DNA from: WHTK01 sp963711035
Lineage (GTDB): Bacteria; Chloroflexota; Dehalococcoidia; DSTF01; WHTK01
Length of the DNA: 64,000 nt
Assembly (NCBI GenBank): GCA_963711035.1
Contig: CAVQCN010000003.1
Span: 1 to 64,000 of the forward strand
Reading direction: 5' to 3'
Part shown: in pieces, positions 35,431 through 43,744 of the stretch
Position numbering within the stretch: the first letter of the stretch is position 1
Layout: each line of letters begins with the position of its first letter
The notes under the pieces: model-generated
The model's input: the letters and a program-made list of their open reading frames with translations, nothing else
What the model was told of the DNA's origin: nothing
Database searches by the model: none
Made by a program: the position numbers and the translations under genes

Positions 35431-35436
35431 TATACT
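35431..35436 (+). promoter_or_regulatory. -10 box of the cobalamin riboswitch transcript
   Basis: TATACT just upstream of the riboswitch, with predicted RNA start near 35442; no recognisable -35. Confidence 0.5.
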
Positions 35437-35441
35437 CGCTG

Positions 35442-35605
35442 CGTCGGTGAGAGGCCGGCGCACGAAAACTGCATACGCGTCACGGGTGACCCTCCGGTCG
35501 AGGAGGGTGAAATGCGAAGCCGGTCCAAGTCCGGCGCTGTCCCGCAACTGTAGTCCTCGACGTTCCGTCGGGGAGAGCCAGGCCGCCAGCCCGTTGATCA
35601 GTCTC
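35442..35605 (+). ncRNA. Cobalamin (AdoCbl) riboswitch
   Basis: Contains the class core in order: GAGGAGGGTGAAATGCGAAG, the paired GCCGGTCCAAGTCCGGCGCT, GTCCCGCAACTGTA, and the B12-box-like GAGAGCCAGGCCGCCAGCCC. It lies in the leader of a BtuCD-type permease/ATPase operon. It should reduce expression when cobalamin is plentiful. Ends are approximate. Confidence 0.92.
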
Positions 35606-35654
35606 GTCGATGCCTTCGCGGAAGAGGCCGGAGACAGCCTGGCCTGCCAGATGT

Positions 35655-35691
35655 CGCCCCGAACCGATCCCGCGTCGGCCGGGGCGTTTTC
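35655..35691 (+). terminator. Riboswitch-controlled terminator before the transporter operon
   Basis: CGCCCCG (35655-35661) pairs with CGGGGCG (35680-35686), and inside it CCGA pairs with TCGG. TTTTC follows. Its place between the cobalamin aptamer and the permease gene makes it the likely expression platform. Confidence 0.82.
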
Positions 35692-35749
35692 ATTGGCGCC
35701 GCATCTGGAGGTGGTCGGGTTGTGAGTTCCCTCTTCGAGTCCGTTCGTC

Positions 35750-36814
35750 GTGGCTGAGGCCGCTCGGGCCGCGCTGCCGCCTCGGGTGGCGTTGCGACCG
35801 CTGCGCGGCCTCGTCTTGCCCAGCGCGGTCGTGCTGCTCGGTGCCTGCATGGTGCTGGGCGTCATGGTCGGGCCGGTGAGCATCGCGCCCAGCGACGTGC
35901 TTAGCGTCATCGCGCATCATGTGGCGGGCCTCGACACGCACGTCTCGCCTTCGACCGACGCGATCGTCTGGCAGATCCGACTGCCTCGCGTGCTGCTGGC
36001 GGCGCTGGTCGGCGCCACGCTGGCGTTCAGCGGGAGCGCCTACCAGGGCGTGTTCCGCAACCCGCTGGCGGACCCGTACCTGCTCGGCGTCGGTGCCGGC
36101 GCGGGGCTGGCTGTCGCCGCCGCGCTTGTCCTGGACGTGCCGTTGGCGAGCGGCGACTTCAGCCTGCTGCCGCTCGTCTCGTTCGCCGGCGCAGTCGCTG
36201 CGGTGCTGACGACGTATGCCATCGCGCGCACCAACGGCCAGACGCCGAACACGACGCTGATCCTGGCCGGAGTCGCCGTCTCCTCGATCTGCGTGGCAGC
36301 GATTTCGTACTTGCTGCTGCTCGACCAGCGCGACACGGTGGCGATCCTGACGTTCTTGCTCGGCGGCTTCAACGACACGAGCTGGCGTGAGATCGCCATC
36401 TTCCTGCCGTACGCGATACCCGCCGCGGCAGTGATCTATCTACATGGCCGCCTGCTCAATGTCCTGCAGCTGGACGAGGGCGAGGCACGCCAGGTGGGCG
36501 TTGACGTGGAGCGCACCAGGGCGTTGGTGCTGCTGGCGGCGTCGCTGGCGACGGCTGCGGCGGTGGCGGTGGCGGGCATTGTGGGCTTCGTAGGGCTGAT
36601 CGCGCCGCACGCCGTGCGCCTCGTCATCGGCCCCGACTACCGGCGCCTGTTGCCGGTCGCGACCCTGGTGGGCGCCAGCTTCCTCGTGTTGGCCGACCTC
36701 GGCGCCCGTACGCTGATGAGTCCCAGCGAGCTGCCGGTCGGCGTGATCACGTCGCTGGTGGGGGCGCCCTTCTTCCTCTACCTGCTGCGGCGCCAGCGCA
36801 AGGTGTTCTTCTGA
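35750..36814 (+). CDS. BtuC/FecCD-type ABC transporter permease
   Basis: A 354-residue polytopic permease (about ten helices). Family signatures are RLPRVLLAALVGATLAFSG, YQGVFRNPLADPYLLGVGAGAG, and the coupling loop with GxxxxxxGVD-V at LDEGEARQVGVDVE; GFVGLIAPHAVRLVIG and ELPVGVITSLVGAPFFLYLL close the protein. Corrinoid uptake is inferred from the upstream cobalamin riboswitch. GTG start. No substrate-binding protein gene is adjacent. Confidence 0.9.
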   Translation: MAEAARAALPPRVALRPLRGLVLPSAVVLLGACMVLGVMVGPVSIAPSDVLSVIAHHVAGLDTHVSPSTDAIVWQIRLPRVLLAALVGATLAFSGSAYQGVFRNPLADPYLLGVGAGAGLAVAAALVLDVPLASGDFSLLPLVSFAGAVAAVLTTYAIARTNGQTPNTTLILAGVAVSSICVAAISYLLLLDQRDTVAILTFLLGGFNDTSWREIAIFLPYAIPAAAVIYLHGRLLNVLQLDEGEARQVGVDVERTRALVLLAASLATAAAVAVAGIVGFVGLIAPHAVRLVIGPDYRRLLPVATLVGASFLVLADLGARTLMSPSELPVGVITSLVGAPFFLYLLRRQRKVFF

Positions 36815-37635
36815 TGTTGGCCGTCTCGGCGGCGCGAGCCGGCTACGGCGACCGCGAGGTGCTGCGCGGCGTGCACGTCACGGTCGAGGCGGGCGAGGTT
36901 GTCGGGCTGATCGGGCCGAACGGCTGCGGCAAGACGACGCTGCTGAAGACGATCACGCGGACGCTAACGCTCACGTCGGGTGACATAACAATAGAAGGCA
37001 TCTCGATCGCCGCGCTGTCGCCGCGCGAGCTGGCGTTGCGGGTCGCCACGGTCAGCCAGGGCACGCTGCTGCCGGCCGGCTACACGGCGCGCGAGGTTGT
37101 ACTGATGGGCCGTACGGCGCATCTCGGCTTCTTCCAGCAGGAAGGCGCCGCCGATCTGGCGAAGGTCGATGCCGCGTTGGCGCGGGCTGGCGCGACCGAG
37201 CTGCGCGACCGGCCGGTGGACGAGCTCTCGGGCGGCGAGCGCCAGAACGTGGTCATCGCCCGCGCCCTCGCGCAGGAGGCGCCGCTGCTCCTGCTGGACG
37301 AGCCGACCGCGAATCTCGACATCGGTCACCAGATCGCAGTTGCCTCGCTGGTGCGCGGGCTGGCGCGGGAGCAAGGCATCGCCGTGCTCACCGCCGTGCA
37401 CGACCTGACGCTGGCGGCGCTGTACTGCGACCGGCTGGTCCTGCTACGAGACGGCGTCGTCCTGGCGGCGGGCTTGCCGGCCGAGGTCCTGACGCGGGAG
37501 AACCTGAGTCTCGCGTACGGCTGCGATGTGATGATCGCGACGCTGGAAGGCCTCGCGGCGCCGGTGGTGCTGCCGGTTCCCGCCGATCAGGACGAGGTCA
37601 GGAGCCTGTCGACCAGAGTCGATTCGAGCTCGTAG
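36814..37635 (+). CDS. BtuD/FecE-type ABC transporter ATPase
   Basis: A 273-residue ATPase with Walker A GLIGPNGCGKTTLLK, the Q-loop ATVSQGT, the signature LSGGERQNV, Walker B PLLLLDEPTANLD and the switch His in TAVHDLTLA. It pairs with the permease just upstream (TGATG junction). The C-terminal 40 residues extend past the usual family end and overlap the convergent MFS gene by 49 nt. Confidence 0.92.
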   Translation: MLAVSAARAGYGDREVLRGVHVTVEAGEVVGLIGPNGCGKTTLLKTITRTLTLTSGDITIEGISIAALSPRELALRVATVSQGTLLPAGYTAREVVLMGRTAHLGFFQQEGAADLAKVDAALARAGATELRDRPVDELSGGERQNVVIARALAQEAPLLLLDEPTANLDIGHQIAVASLVRGLAREQGIAVLTAVHDLTLAALYCDRLVLLRDGVVLAAGLPAEVLTRENLSLAYGCDVMIATLEGLAAPVVLPVPADQDEVRSLSTRVDSSS

Positions 37636-38916
37636 GGGCCGATGCGGCGCTGCCACAGCGCCAGCAGCCCCACGACCACGCACAGTGCGATGCCGAGGCT
37701 CCCGAGGACGGCTCGCTCGCCGAAGACGTCTGCGGCGAAGCCGACCGGATAGCCGGCCAGCGACGAGATGCCCCAGGCCAGGAACATGAGCGCGATGACG
37801 CGGCCGTAGAACTCGGCGCCGGTGAGGCGGACGGTGATGGCGTTGTTCAGCGTCTGGAAGCCCGCGGTGCAGCCGCCAACTAGCAGCATGGCGCCGAGCG
37901 CGAGTAGGAAGGTCGGCGCCAGCGCCAGGAGGATGAGGCTGACGCCTGTGCCGGTGCTGATCGTGAGCAGGTAGGCGGGCGCCTTCTTCGAATCGGCGAT
38001 CGAGGCGACGAAGAGGCTGAGCACGAGGCCGCCGAGGGCGGCTGCTCCCAGCATGAGGCCGAGGCCGGTGGTGCCGGCGCCCAGCACGTCGATAGCCATG
38101 CCCGGCATCAGCACCTGGAACGCCATGCCCAGCGTGATGACCGCGTGGAAGCTGACCAGCAGGTGCAGCCGATGCGGGTCGCTCACCACATGGCGCATGC
38201 CGAGGCGAATGTCCTGCAGCATCGAGGTGCGGCTGACGCGCCTGGGAGGGCTGGGAGGCAGGCGGTAGAAGGTCGCGATCACGAAGATGAAGACGGAAGA
38301 GATGAGGAAGTAGGCGCCCGCTGCCCCAGTGACGGCCCAGGCGAGCAGCAGGCTGGCCACGAACGGCCCCGCGATGCGCGAGACGCTGCCGGCGACCTGG
38401 ACGAGGGCGATCGCGTTGCCGAGGCGCGTCTCTGGCACGAACTCGCTGACCAGGGCCGTGCGAGTGGGGCCAAGGAACGAGAACATGCAGCCGGTGACGA
38501 AGGCGGCGCAGGCCAGCAGGCCGATCGTGAGCACGTGGGTTGAGAGCATGAGGGCAATCGAGAGCATGACGACGCCAATTACGGCCTGAGCAATGATGAT
38601 GAGCAGCTTCTTCGAGAAGCGGTCCGCCACGGCACCGGCGAACGGGTTGAGCAGCAGCATCGCCAGGCCCTGACCGAAGGCGACGAGGCCCACGGCGCTG
38701 TTGTCTCCGGTGAGATTGAAGGCCACGACGCTCTGCGCGGTGTTCGACATGTTGAAGGCGAGGAAGGCGAGGAACGTGCCCGAGCCAGACGGTGCGGTAG
38801 CCGGGTAGCTGCAGGGCGTCGAATGTGGTTGCGGCCCAGCCTGGGCTGCGAGCCGCAGCCGTAACCGGGACCGCGACCGGGACTGATTGGGTCGCTTCGA
38901 TGCCGAGCTCGGTCAT
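37587..38916 (-). CDS. MFS transporter (EntS-like), apparent frameshift
   Basis: The main frame codes for 387 residues of a 12-helix MFS protein: FNMSNTAQSVVAFNLTG, GAVADRFSKKLL (motif A), SFLGPTRTALVSEFVP, RLTGAEFYGRVIALMFLAWG. The missing N-terminus is present in another frame (MTELGIE..., then LQLPGYRTVWLG). The two join at a GGG run (CCC on the plus strand, 38779-38781), where removing one base gives WLGTFLAFLAFNMSN. Either a real null mutation or a sequence error. Export of small molecules is likely; substrate unknown. Confidence 0.85.
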
Positions 38917-38934
38917 CGAGATATGAGGTCTATT

Positions 38935-38982
38935 TCGAGAAACAAACAGCGCACTTTGTACGCATGGTACTACAAGTGCGCT
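38935..38982 (-). terminator. Terminator of the leftward DUF255 operon
   Basis: On the minus strand AGCGCACTT and AAGTGCGCT (38974-38982 and 38948-38956), with further inner pairing GTAC/GTAC, are followed by GTTTGTTTC. It lies 24 bp past the gene at 39006 and just before the MFS gene, isolating the two units. Confidence 0.75.
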
Positions 38983-39005
38983 CCGATTCGGAGAAATCTG
39001 GTCCT

Positions 39006-39431
39006 CTAGACGGTGGGGGTTTGGTCGTCCGGTGGCGGTTCGTCCGGCGGCTCGCCGCCGAGGTTGCCGAAATTCCCCAGGTCGCCTAGGTCACCCATGT
39101 CGCCGAGGCGCTTGCGGAGCTCTTCTTCGAGCTCGCGCATCTGCTCAGGCGAGATGCCCATGCGCTGCAGCGTCTCCTGGATGAGCCGCTGCACCTCGGT
39201 CATGTCGTGGCGGATCATCGCTTCCGCCAGCTCCATCTGCGTCTCAACGGCCACAAAGGCCTCGCGGCGGTCGCTCTCCTGCTCCATCGAGAGGATGGTG
39301 GAAGTGAGGCGCGTGAACAGGTTTGCAGTGCGGGCGATGCGGATACGGTCCTGGGGATGGTCCGGGAAGTTGCCGGTGACCTGCACCTCGAGACCGGTGC
39401 GCTTGTCGGTGGCGACGTACTGCTCAGGCAT
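39006..39431 (-). CDS. Uncharacterised 141-residue protein with GDLGDLG repeat
   Basis: The N-terminal 55 residues form a small mixed domain (QYVATDKRTGLEVQVTGNFP). A helical region of about 60 residues rich in Glu/Arg/Gln (MEQESDRREAFVAVETQMEL) follows. The tail GDMGDLGDLGNFGNLGG ends in an acidic Pro-rich segment. No family was recognised. It follows the DUF255 gene by 57 nt and shares its terminator, so the two may be functionally linked. Confidence 0.65.
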   Translation of the reverse strand: MPEQYVATDKRTGLEVQVTGNFPDHPQDRIRIARTANLFTRLTSTILSMEQESDRREAFVAVETQMELAEAMIRHDMTEVQRLIQETLQRMGISPEQMRELEEELRKRLGDMGDLGDLGNFGNLGGEPPDEPPPDDQTPTV

Positions 39432-39488
39432 GTCGCTCTCGATCCTACGCTCCTCGGCGTGGCGACGAAAGGACAGGTGCGTTCCGAT

Positions 39489-41531
39489 CTACGCGCCGAT
39501 GAGTTGCTGGCGCAGCGTCTCCTGGTCGGTCGTCGGCGCCTGGCAGACGAAGCGCTCGCAGAGGTAGGCGGTTGTCTGACCGTCGACGAGGGGCCGGTCC
39601 TGCAGCAGCGGCGTCGCGCGGGCGCCTTCGCCTGCCTTCGCACCGACCAGCAGGAGGTGGGGCAGGTAGACGCCGCGTACGGTGTCCAGGAAGGGCTGGG
39701 CGTCCGTTGTGTCCTCGGGCCAGACGAGGGCCAGCTCACGCGCGGGCGAAAGTTGGAAGTCCAGTGCGCTCAGCAGGTGGCCGAACGACGTCGCGACCTG
39801 CTGCAGGTACGGAGCCAGGGTGCGCAGCACGGCGCTGGCGCGCTGCTCGTACTTCTCGTCGCCGGTGAGCAGGCCGAGACGCAGCAGGGCATACGTGGCC
39901 AGCGAGTTGCCCGATGGCGTGGCGTTGTCGAAGAGGTCGCGCGGCCGGGCGACGAGCGCCTCCTGGTCGCTGCCGGTGTCGTAGAAGCCTCTGACGTCCT
40001 CGTCCCAGAAGAGGTCGAGCATGCGGTCTGCGAGGTCGCGGGCGGCCTGCAGGTAGCGCAGGTCGAAGGTGGCAGCGTGGGTGGCGATGAGCCCGTCGAT
40101 CACGGCGCCGTAGTCTTCCAGGTAGCCGTCGATGCGGGCGACGCCGTCTTTCCAACTGCGCTGCAGGCGGCCGTCGACCACCATGTGCTCGAGGAGGAAG
40201 TCGGCGTTGCGGCGGGCGGCTTCACGGTAAGGCTCGGAGTCGAGGTAGAGGGCGGCATCGGCCAGGGATCGCAGCATGAGGCCGTTCCAGCCGCTCAGCA
40301 CCTTGTCGTCGCGGCCGGGGTGGACGCGCTGCTCGCGGGCGGCGTATAGCTTCTCCTTCGCCGCGGCGACCTTGGCGTCGAGGTCCTCGACGCGGACGTG
40401 GTGGGCGTTGGCGAACGCGTCGGGCGCCGTCTTGATGTGCAGGATGTTGCGGCCCTCGAAGTTGCCCGCCTCGGTCACGTCGAAGTACTGAGCGAGCAGG
40501 GCGGAGTCGTCGCCGAGGACGGCTTCGAACTCTGGTGGCGTCCAGAGGAAGAACTTGCCCTCCTCGCCCTCCGAGTCGGCGTCCTGGGTGGAGTAGAAGC
40601 CGCCGGCCGCGTCGGTCATCTCTCGCAGCACGTAGTCCAGCGTCTCCGTGGCGACGGTGTGGTAATAGCCGTTGCCGGTGATGCGGAAGGCTTCGAGGTA
40701 GGTACGGGACAGCAGAGCGTTGTCGTAGAGCATCTTCTCGAAGTGCGGCACCAACCAGACGGAGTCGGTGGAGTAGCGGTGGAAGCCGCCGCCGACCTGG
40801 TCGTAGATGCCGCCGTCCGCCATCGCGTAGAGCGTGTCCTCCACCATCTCCAGTGCACGCGTGTTTCGAGTGCGATAGAAGTAGAGCAGCAGGAAGGACA
40901 GGTTCATCGGCTGCGGGAACTTCGGCGCCGGGCTGAAGCCGCCGAAGTCGGTGTCGAAGTGCTGCTCGATGGCAGCGAAGGCCGATTCGAGCAGCGCGTC
41001 GCTGAGCAGGTTGTCGCCGGGCGCCAGGTTCGTCGAGGAGGAGATGTGGGCGACGATATTCTGGCCTGCTGCCTCGATGTCCTGACGGCGGTCGGTGAAG
41101 GCCTCGCTGACGGCCTGGAGTACGCGGGGGAAGCCCGGCATACCCTGGCGCTCGACGGGGGGATAGTAGGTGCCGCCGTAAAACGGCACGCCCTCCGGCG
41201 TGAGGAAAACGGTCATCGGCCAGCCGCCGCGTCCGGTCAGGGCCTGTACCGCCGCCATGTAGATGGCGTCGACGTCCGGCCGCTCCTCGCGGTCCACTTT
41301 GACGGGCACGAAGAGCTGGTTCATCTGCTCCGCGATCGCCTGGTTCTCGAACGACTCGTGCGCCATGACGTGGCACCAGTGGCAGGCGGAGTAGCCGACC
41401 GAGAGCAGGATGGGCTTGTCCTCTTCGCGGGCCTTGGCAAATGCCTCGTCGCCCCAGGGGTACCAGTCGACCGGGTTGTCCTTGTGCTGCAGGAGGTAGG
41501 GGCTGGTTTCTTGCGCGAGTCGGTTTGCCAT
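39489..41531 (-). CDS. DUF255 thioredoxin-domain protein (YyaL/SSP411-like)
   Basis: A 680-residue cytosolic protein. Residues 1-165 form a thioredoxin-like domain with NPVDWYPWGDEAFAKA, SVGYSACHWCHVMAHESFE (CHWC site), VDREERPDVD and GGWPMTVFLTPEG-PFYGGTYYPP. The rest is an (alpha/alpha)6 barrel like those of glycoside-modifying enzymes (GGFHRYSTDSVWLVPHFEKM, WNGLMLRSLA). The family is broadly conserved with unknown function. Confidence 0.93.
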   Translation of the reverse strand: MANRLAQETSPYLLQHKDNPVDWYPWGDEAFAKAREEDKPILLSVGYSACHWCHVMAHESFENQAIAEQMNQLFVPVKVDREERPDVDAIYMAAVQALTGRGGWPMTVFLTPEGVPFYGGTYYPPVERQGMPGFPRVLQAVSEAFTDRRQDIEAAGQNIVAHISSSTNLAPGDNLLSDALLESAFAAIEQHFDTDFGGFSPAPKFPQPMNLSFLLLYFYRTRNTRALEMVEDTLYAMADGGIYDQVGGGFHRYSTDSVWLVPHFEKMLYDNALLSRTYLEAFRITGNGYYHTVATETLDYVLREMTDAAGGFYSTQDADSEGEEGKFFLWTPPEFEAVLGDDSALLAQYFDVTEAGNFEGRNILHIKTAPDAFANAHHVRVEDLDAKVAAAKEKLYAAREQRVHPGRDDKVLSGWNGLMLRSLADAALYLDSEPYREAARRNADFLLEHMVVDGRLQRSWKDGVARIDGYLEDYGAVIDGLIATHAATFDLRYLQAARDLADRMLDLFWDEDVRGFYDTGSDQEALVARPRDLFDNATPSGNSLATYALLRLGLLTGDEKYEQRASAVLRTLAPYLQQVATSFGHLLSALDFQLSPARELALVWPEDTTDAQPFLDTVRGVYLPHLLLVGAKAGEGARATPLLQDRPLVDGQTTAYLCERFVCQAPTTDQETLRQQLIGA

Positions 41532-41684
41532 GGCCTCAGTGTAGTCGGTCTGGGAAGGCAGGCTGAAGGCGTTCGCCTGCCGGACCTCGTCGAGAACCTT
41601 GGCCTCAGGATAGATAAGGGTTCTTTTCTTTCAGCTCGTTTCGCCGGTGACGGCGGCGTACTCTCGATAGAGAAGGAGGCCGAC

Positions 41685-42522
41685 GTGCTGAGGATTTTCG
41701 TGGTGGTGGTTCTGATGGGGATGGTGATGACGGCGTGCTCGAGCAACAAAAGCAGCAGCACGGAGACCGCAACGAGCGGCGTTCCCGGCGCCACAGCGAC
41801 GATAGCCTCGACTGCCGCGCCGGGCGCATCGGCTACGGCGACGCCGGGCGCAACCGGGACGCCGGGCGCGACCGGAGGGTACACGGCCGCGGCCGTCTGG
41901 GATGCTGCTGCCGGTGGCAACCTGCCTCAGACCGTGATGCAGCAGCTGTACGAGTGCCAGGGGCCCGGCGGACACAAGCTGCGTAGCCCAGGTCATGCAG
42001 TCGAACGGGGCATCGGACGAGGCGGTCGCCTTCTTCCAGGACACGGGCTGGTTCCTGGTGGGCTTCCGCGACATGGGGACGCTGGCTCTCGGCCGGATAT
42101 TCCTGCCATGGCGCGCGAACGCGAACCTGCAGTACTACGTCATGAACGGCCAGCCGCCGCTCGTCTCGCCCGAAGACGAGGGCGCGAAGCTGTCGTTCAG
42201 CGACGATCCCGACTACCAGCGCCTCACTGACGCCGTTAGCGCCGCAGGCATCCCGCCGACGCCGGTCGCTCTGAGCATCTTCCCGGCCGACGATGCTTTC
42301 GAATCCACGACCGACTTGCCGCAGGGCGGCACGCGCTTCGTGTTCCAGTACAACGTGGTCAACGTCTGCCACGCCTGCGGCACCGGCTATCAAGAGCGCG
42401 TCGGCCTCGACTTCGATAGCAGCGGGAAGTACGTAGGTCCGACCCTCATCGGCCTCTGTCGTGGGGCCAACGCGCAGGTGGACGTGAGCGGCGTCGCGGA
42501 CTGCCCGGCGACGTCACCATGA
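41685..42522 (+). CDS. Lipoprotein, apparent frameshift
   Basis: GTG start with AAGGAGG 7 nt upstream. The N-terminus is a lipoprotein signal (MLRIFVVVVLMGMVMTAC, then SSN) followed by a Thr/Ala/Gly/Pro-rich linker. After ECQGPGG the reading frame must change near 41965-41972, where removing one base gives TSCVAQVMQSNGASDEAVAF. The second part (FFQDTGWFLVGFRDMGTLAL, NVCHACGTGYQERVG) looks like a folded extracytoplasmic domain with paired Cys. No family recognised; divergent from DUF255. Confidence 0.7.
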
Positions 42523-42633
42523 GCACGTACCACTGGACCGGGCGTCTTGTAGGGACCAGCGTGCTATCGTACGATCGGTCAGAACCTCGGACAGCCCCGC
42601 TTCTGATGGGTGCTGAACGGCCCGGCGGTCTTA

Positions 42634-42662
42634 TTGACACGTCTGGGGGCCGCTGGTAGCAT
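42634..42662 (+). promoter_or_regulatory. Strong promoter of the str-S10-spc-alpha cluster
   Basis: A perfect TTGACA (42634-42639), exactly 17 bp spacing, then TAGCAT (42657-42662). The predicted RNA start is near 42669, giving a ~180-nt leader before rpsL. It is the best consensus promoter in the window. Confidence 0.85.
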
Positions 42663-42668
42663 CTCATT

Positions 42669-42848
42669 TTGGCACGTCCCTGCATTCGACTCTTTGTCGA
42701 AGGTCGATAGACCGAAAGTGACAACGGCAGGCCGTTCCCTGTCCAGCGGACAGGGCTTCGCGAGCGAAGAGGTCTGCTGGCTCAGCAATCAGGCTTTCGA
42801 CCTTTCATCGTGGGTGCCGGGACGCTAAATTCGAGAGGAACTGAAGCA
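42669..42848 (+). promoter_or_regulatory. Structured leader of rpsL, candidate autoregulatory RNA
   Basis: A long-range stem AAGGTCGA (42700-42707) with TCGACCTT (42797-42804) encloses a perfect hairpin CCCTGTCC-AGC-GGACAGGG (42737-42755) and CTTCG-CGAG-CGAAG (42756-42769). The 5' arm can instead form GGTC-GATA-GACC (42702-42713), which competes with the long stem. It resembles a ribosomal-protein leader, but no known class was matched. Confidence 0.5.
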
Positions 42849-43262
42849 GTGCCAACAATCAATCAGCTGGTACGCCGACCCCGTCAGGCAGCGACGCGCA
42901 AGACCAAGGCGCCGGCGCTGCGCTGGCGCTACAACGCGCTGCACAACAAGACGGAGTGGACCAAGGGCTCGCCGCAGAAGCGCGGCGTTTGCGTCCAGGT
43001 CCGCACCATGACGCCGAAGAAGCCAAACTCCGCGTTGCGCAAGATCGCGCGCGTGCGCCTCACCAACCAGATGGAGGTCACAGCCTACATCCCGGGTGAA
43101 GGCCACAGCCTGCAGGAGCACTCGGTGGTGCTAATCCGCGGTGGTCGCGTCAAGGACCTGCCGGGCGTGCGCTACCACATCATTCGCGGCGCGCTGGACT
43201 CATCCGGTGTGGCCAACCGCAGGCGCGGTCGCAGCAAGTACGGCGCGAGGAAGAACGGCTAG
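42849..43262 (+). CDS. rpsL: 30S ribosomal protein S12
   Basis: Decoding-centre protein, 137 residues. The GTG start at 42849 (MPTINQLVRRPRQ) follows GAGAGGAA. Universal motifs are TPKKPNSALRK, GEGHSLQEHSVVLIRGGRVK and DLPGVRYH. Relative to E. coli S12 there is a 14-residue insertion at residues 25-41 (RWRYNALHNKTEWTKGS) before PQKRGVC. First gene of the cluster. Confidence 0.98.
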   Translation: MPTINQLVRRPRQAATRKTKAPALRWRYNALHNKTEWTKGSPQKRGVCVQVRTMTPKKPNSALRKIARVRLTNQMEVTAYIPGEGHSLQEHSVVLIRGGRVKDLPGVRYHIIRGALDSSGVANRRRGRSKYGARKNG

Positions 43263-43264
43263 CC

Positions 43265-43735
43265 ATGGCGAGACGAGGACGAGCCCCCAAGCGCGATATT
43301 CAGCCGGACGGCAAGTACCACAGCCGCTCGCTGCAGATGTTCATCAACAAGGTGATGATCGACGGCAAGAAGAGCACAGCCGAAGGCCTGGTCTATGACG
43401 CATTGGCCGCCATGGAAGAGCAGGCCGGCCGGCCCGCCATCGACGTCTTCGACCAGGCCCTCCGCAACGCAACCCCGGCGATCGAGGTGAAGCCTCGGCG
43501 TGTCGGCGGCGCGACGTACCAGGTGCCGGTCGACATCCGGGCCGAGCGCCGTGTCTCCCTGGCTATGCGCTGGCTGGTGCGCTCCGCGCGCGCCCGCCGC
43601 GGCCACTCGATGGCCGAGAAGCTGGCCGGCGAGCTCATGGACGCCGCCAGCGGTCAGGGCGCTACCGTAAAGCGCCGCGAAGATACGCACCGCATGGCGG
43701 AGGCGAACCGTGCCTTCGTCCATTACCGCTGGTAG
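43265..43735 (+). CDS. rpsG: 30S ribosomal protein S7
   Basis: A 156-residue rRNA-binding head protein, normal length. Recognisable by LQMFINKVMIDGKKSTAEGL, KPRRVGGATYQVPVDI and the C-terminal KREDTHRMAEANRAFVHYRW. It starts 2 nt after rpsL and precedes fusA, the classic str-operon order. Confidence 0.98.
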   Translation: MARRGRAPKRDIQPDGKYHSRSLQMFINKVMIDGKKSTAEGLVYDALAAMEEQAGRPAIDVFDQALRNATPAIEVKPRRVGGATYQVPVDIRAERRVSLAMRWLVRSARARRGHSMAEKLAGELMDAASGQGATVKRREDTHRMAEANRAFVHYRW

Positions 43736-43744
43736 AGACCTGTC

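Noticed and set aside
40398..41684. The long upstream part of a 610-codon plus-strand frame
   Set aside because: It is antisense to DUF255. Only the part from GTG 41685, with an SD and lipobox, looks real.
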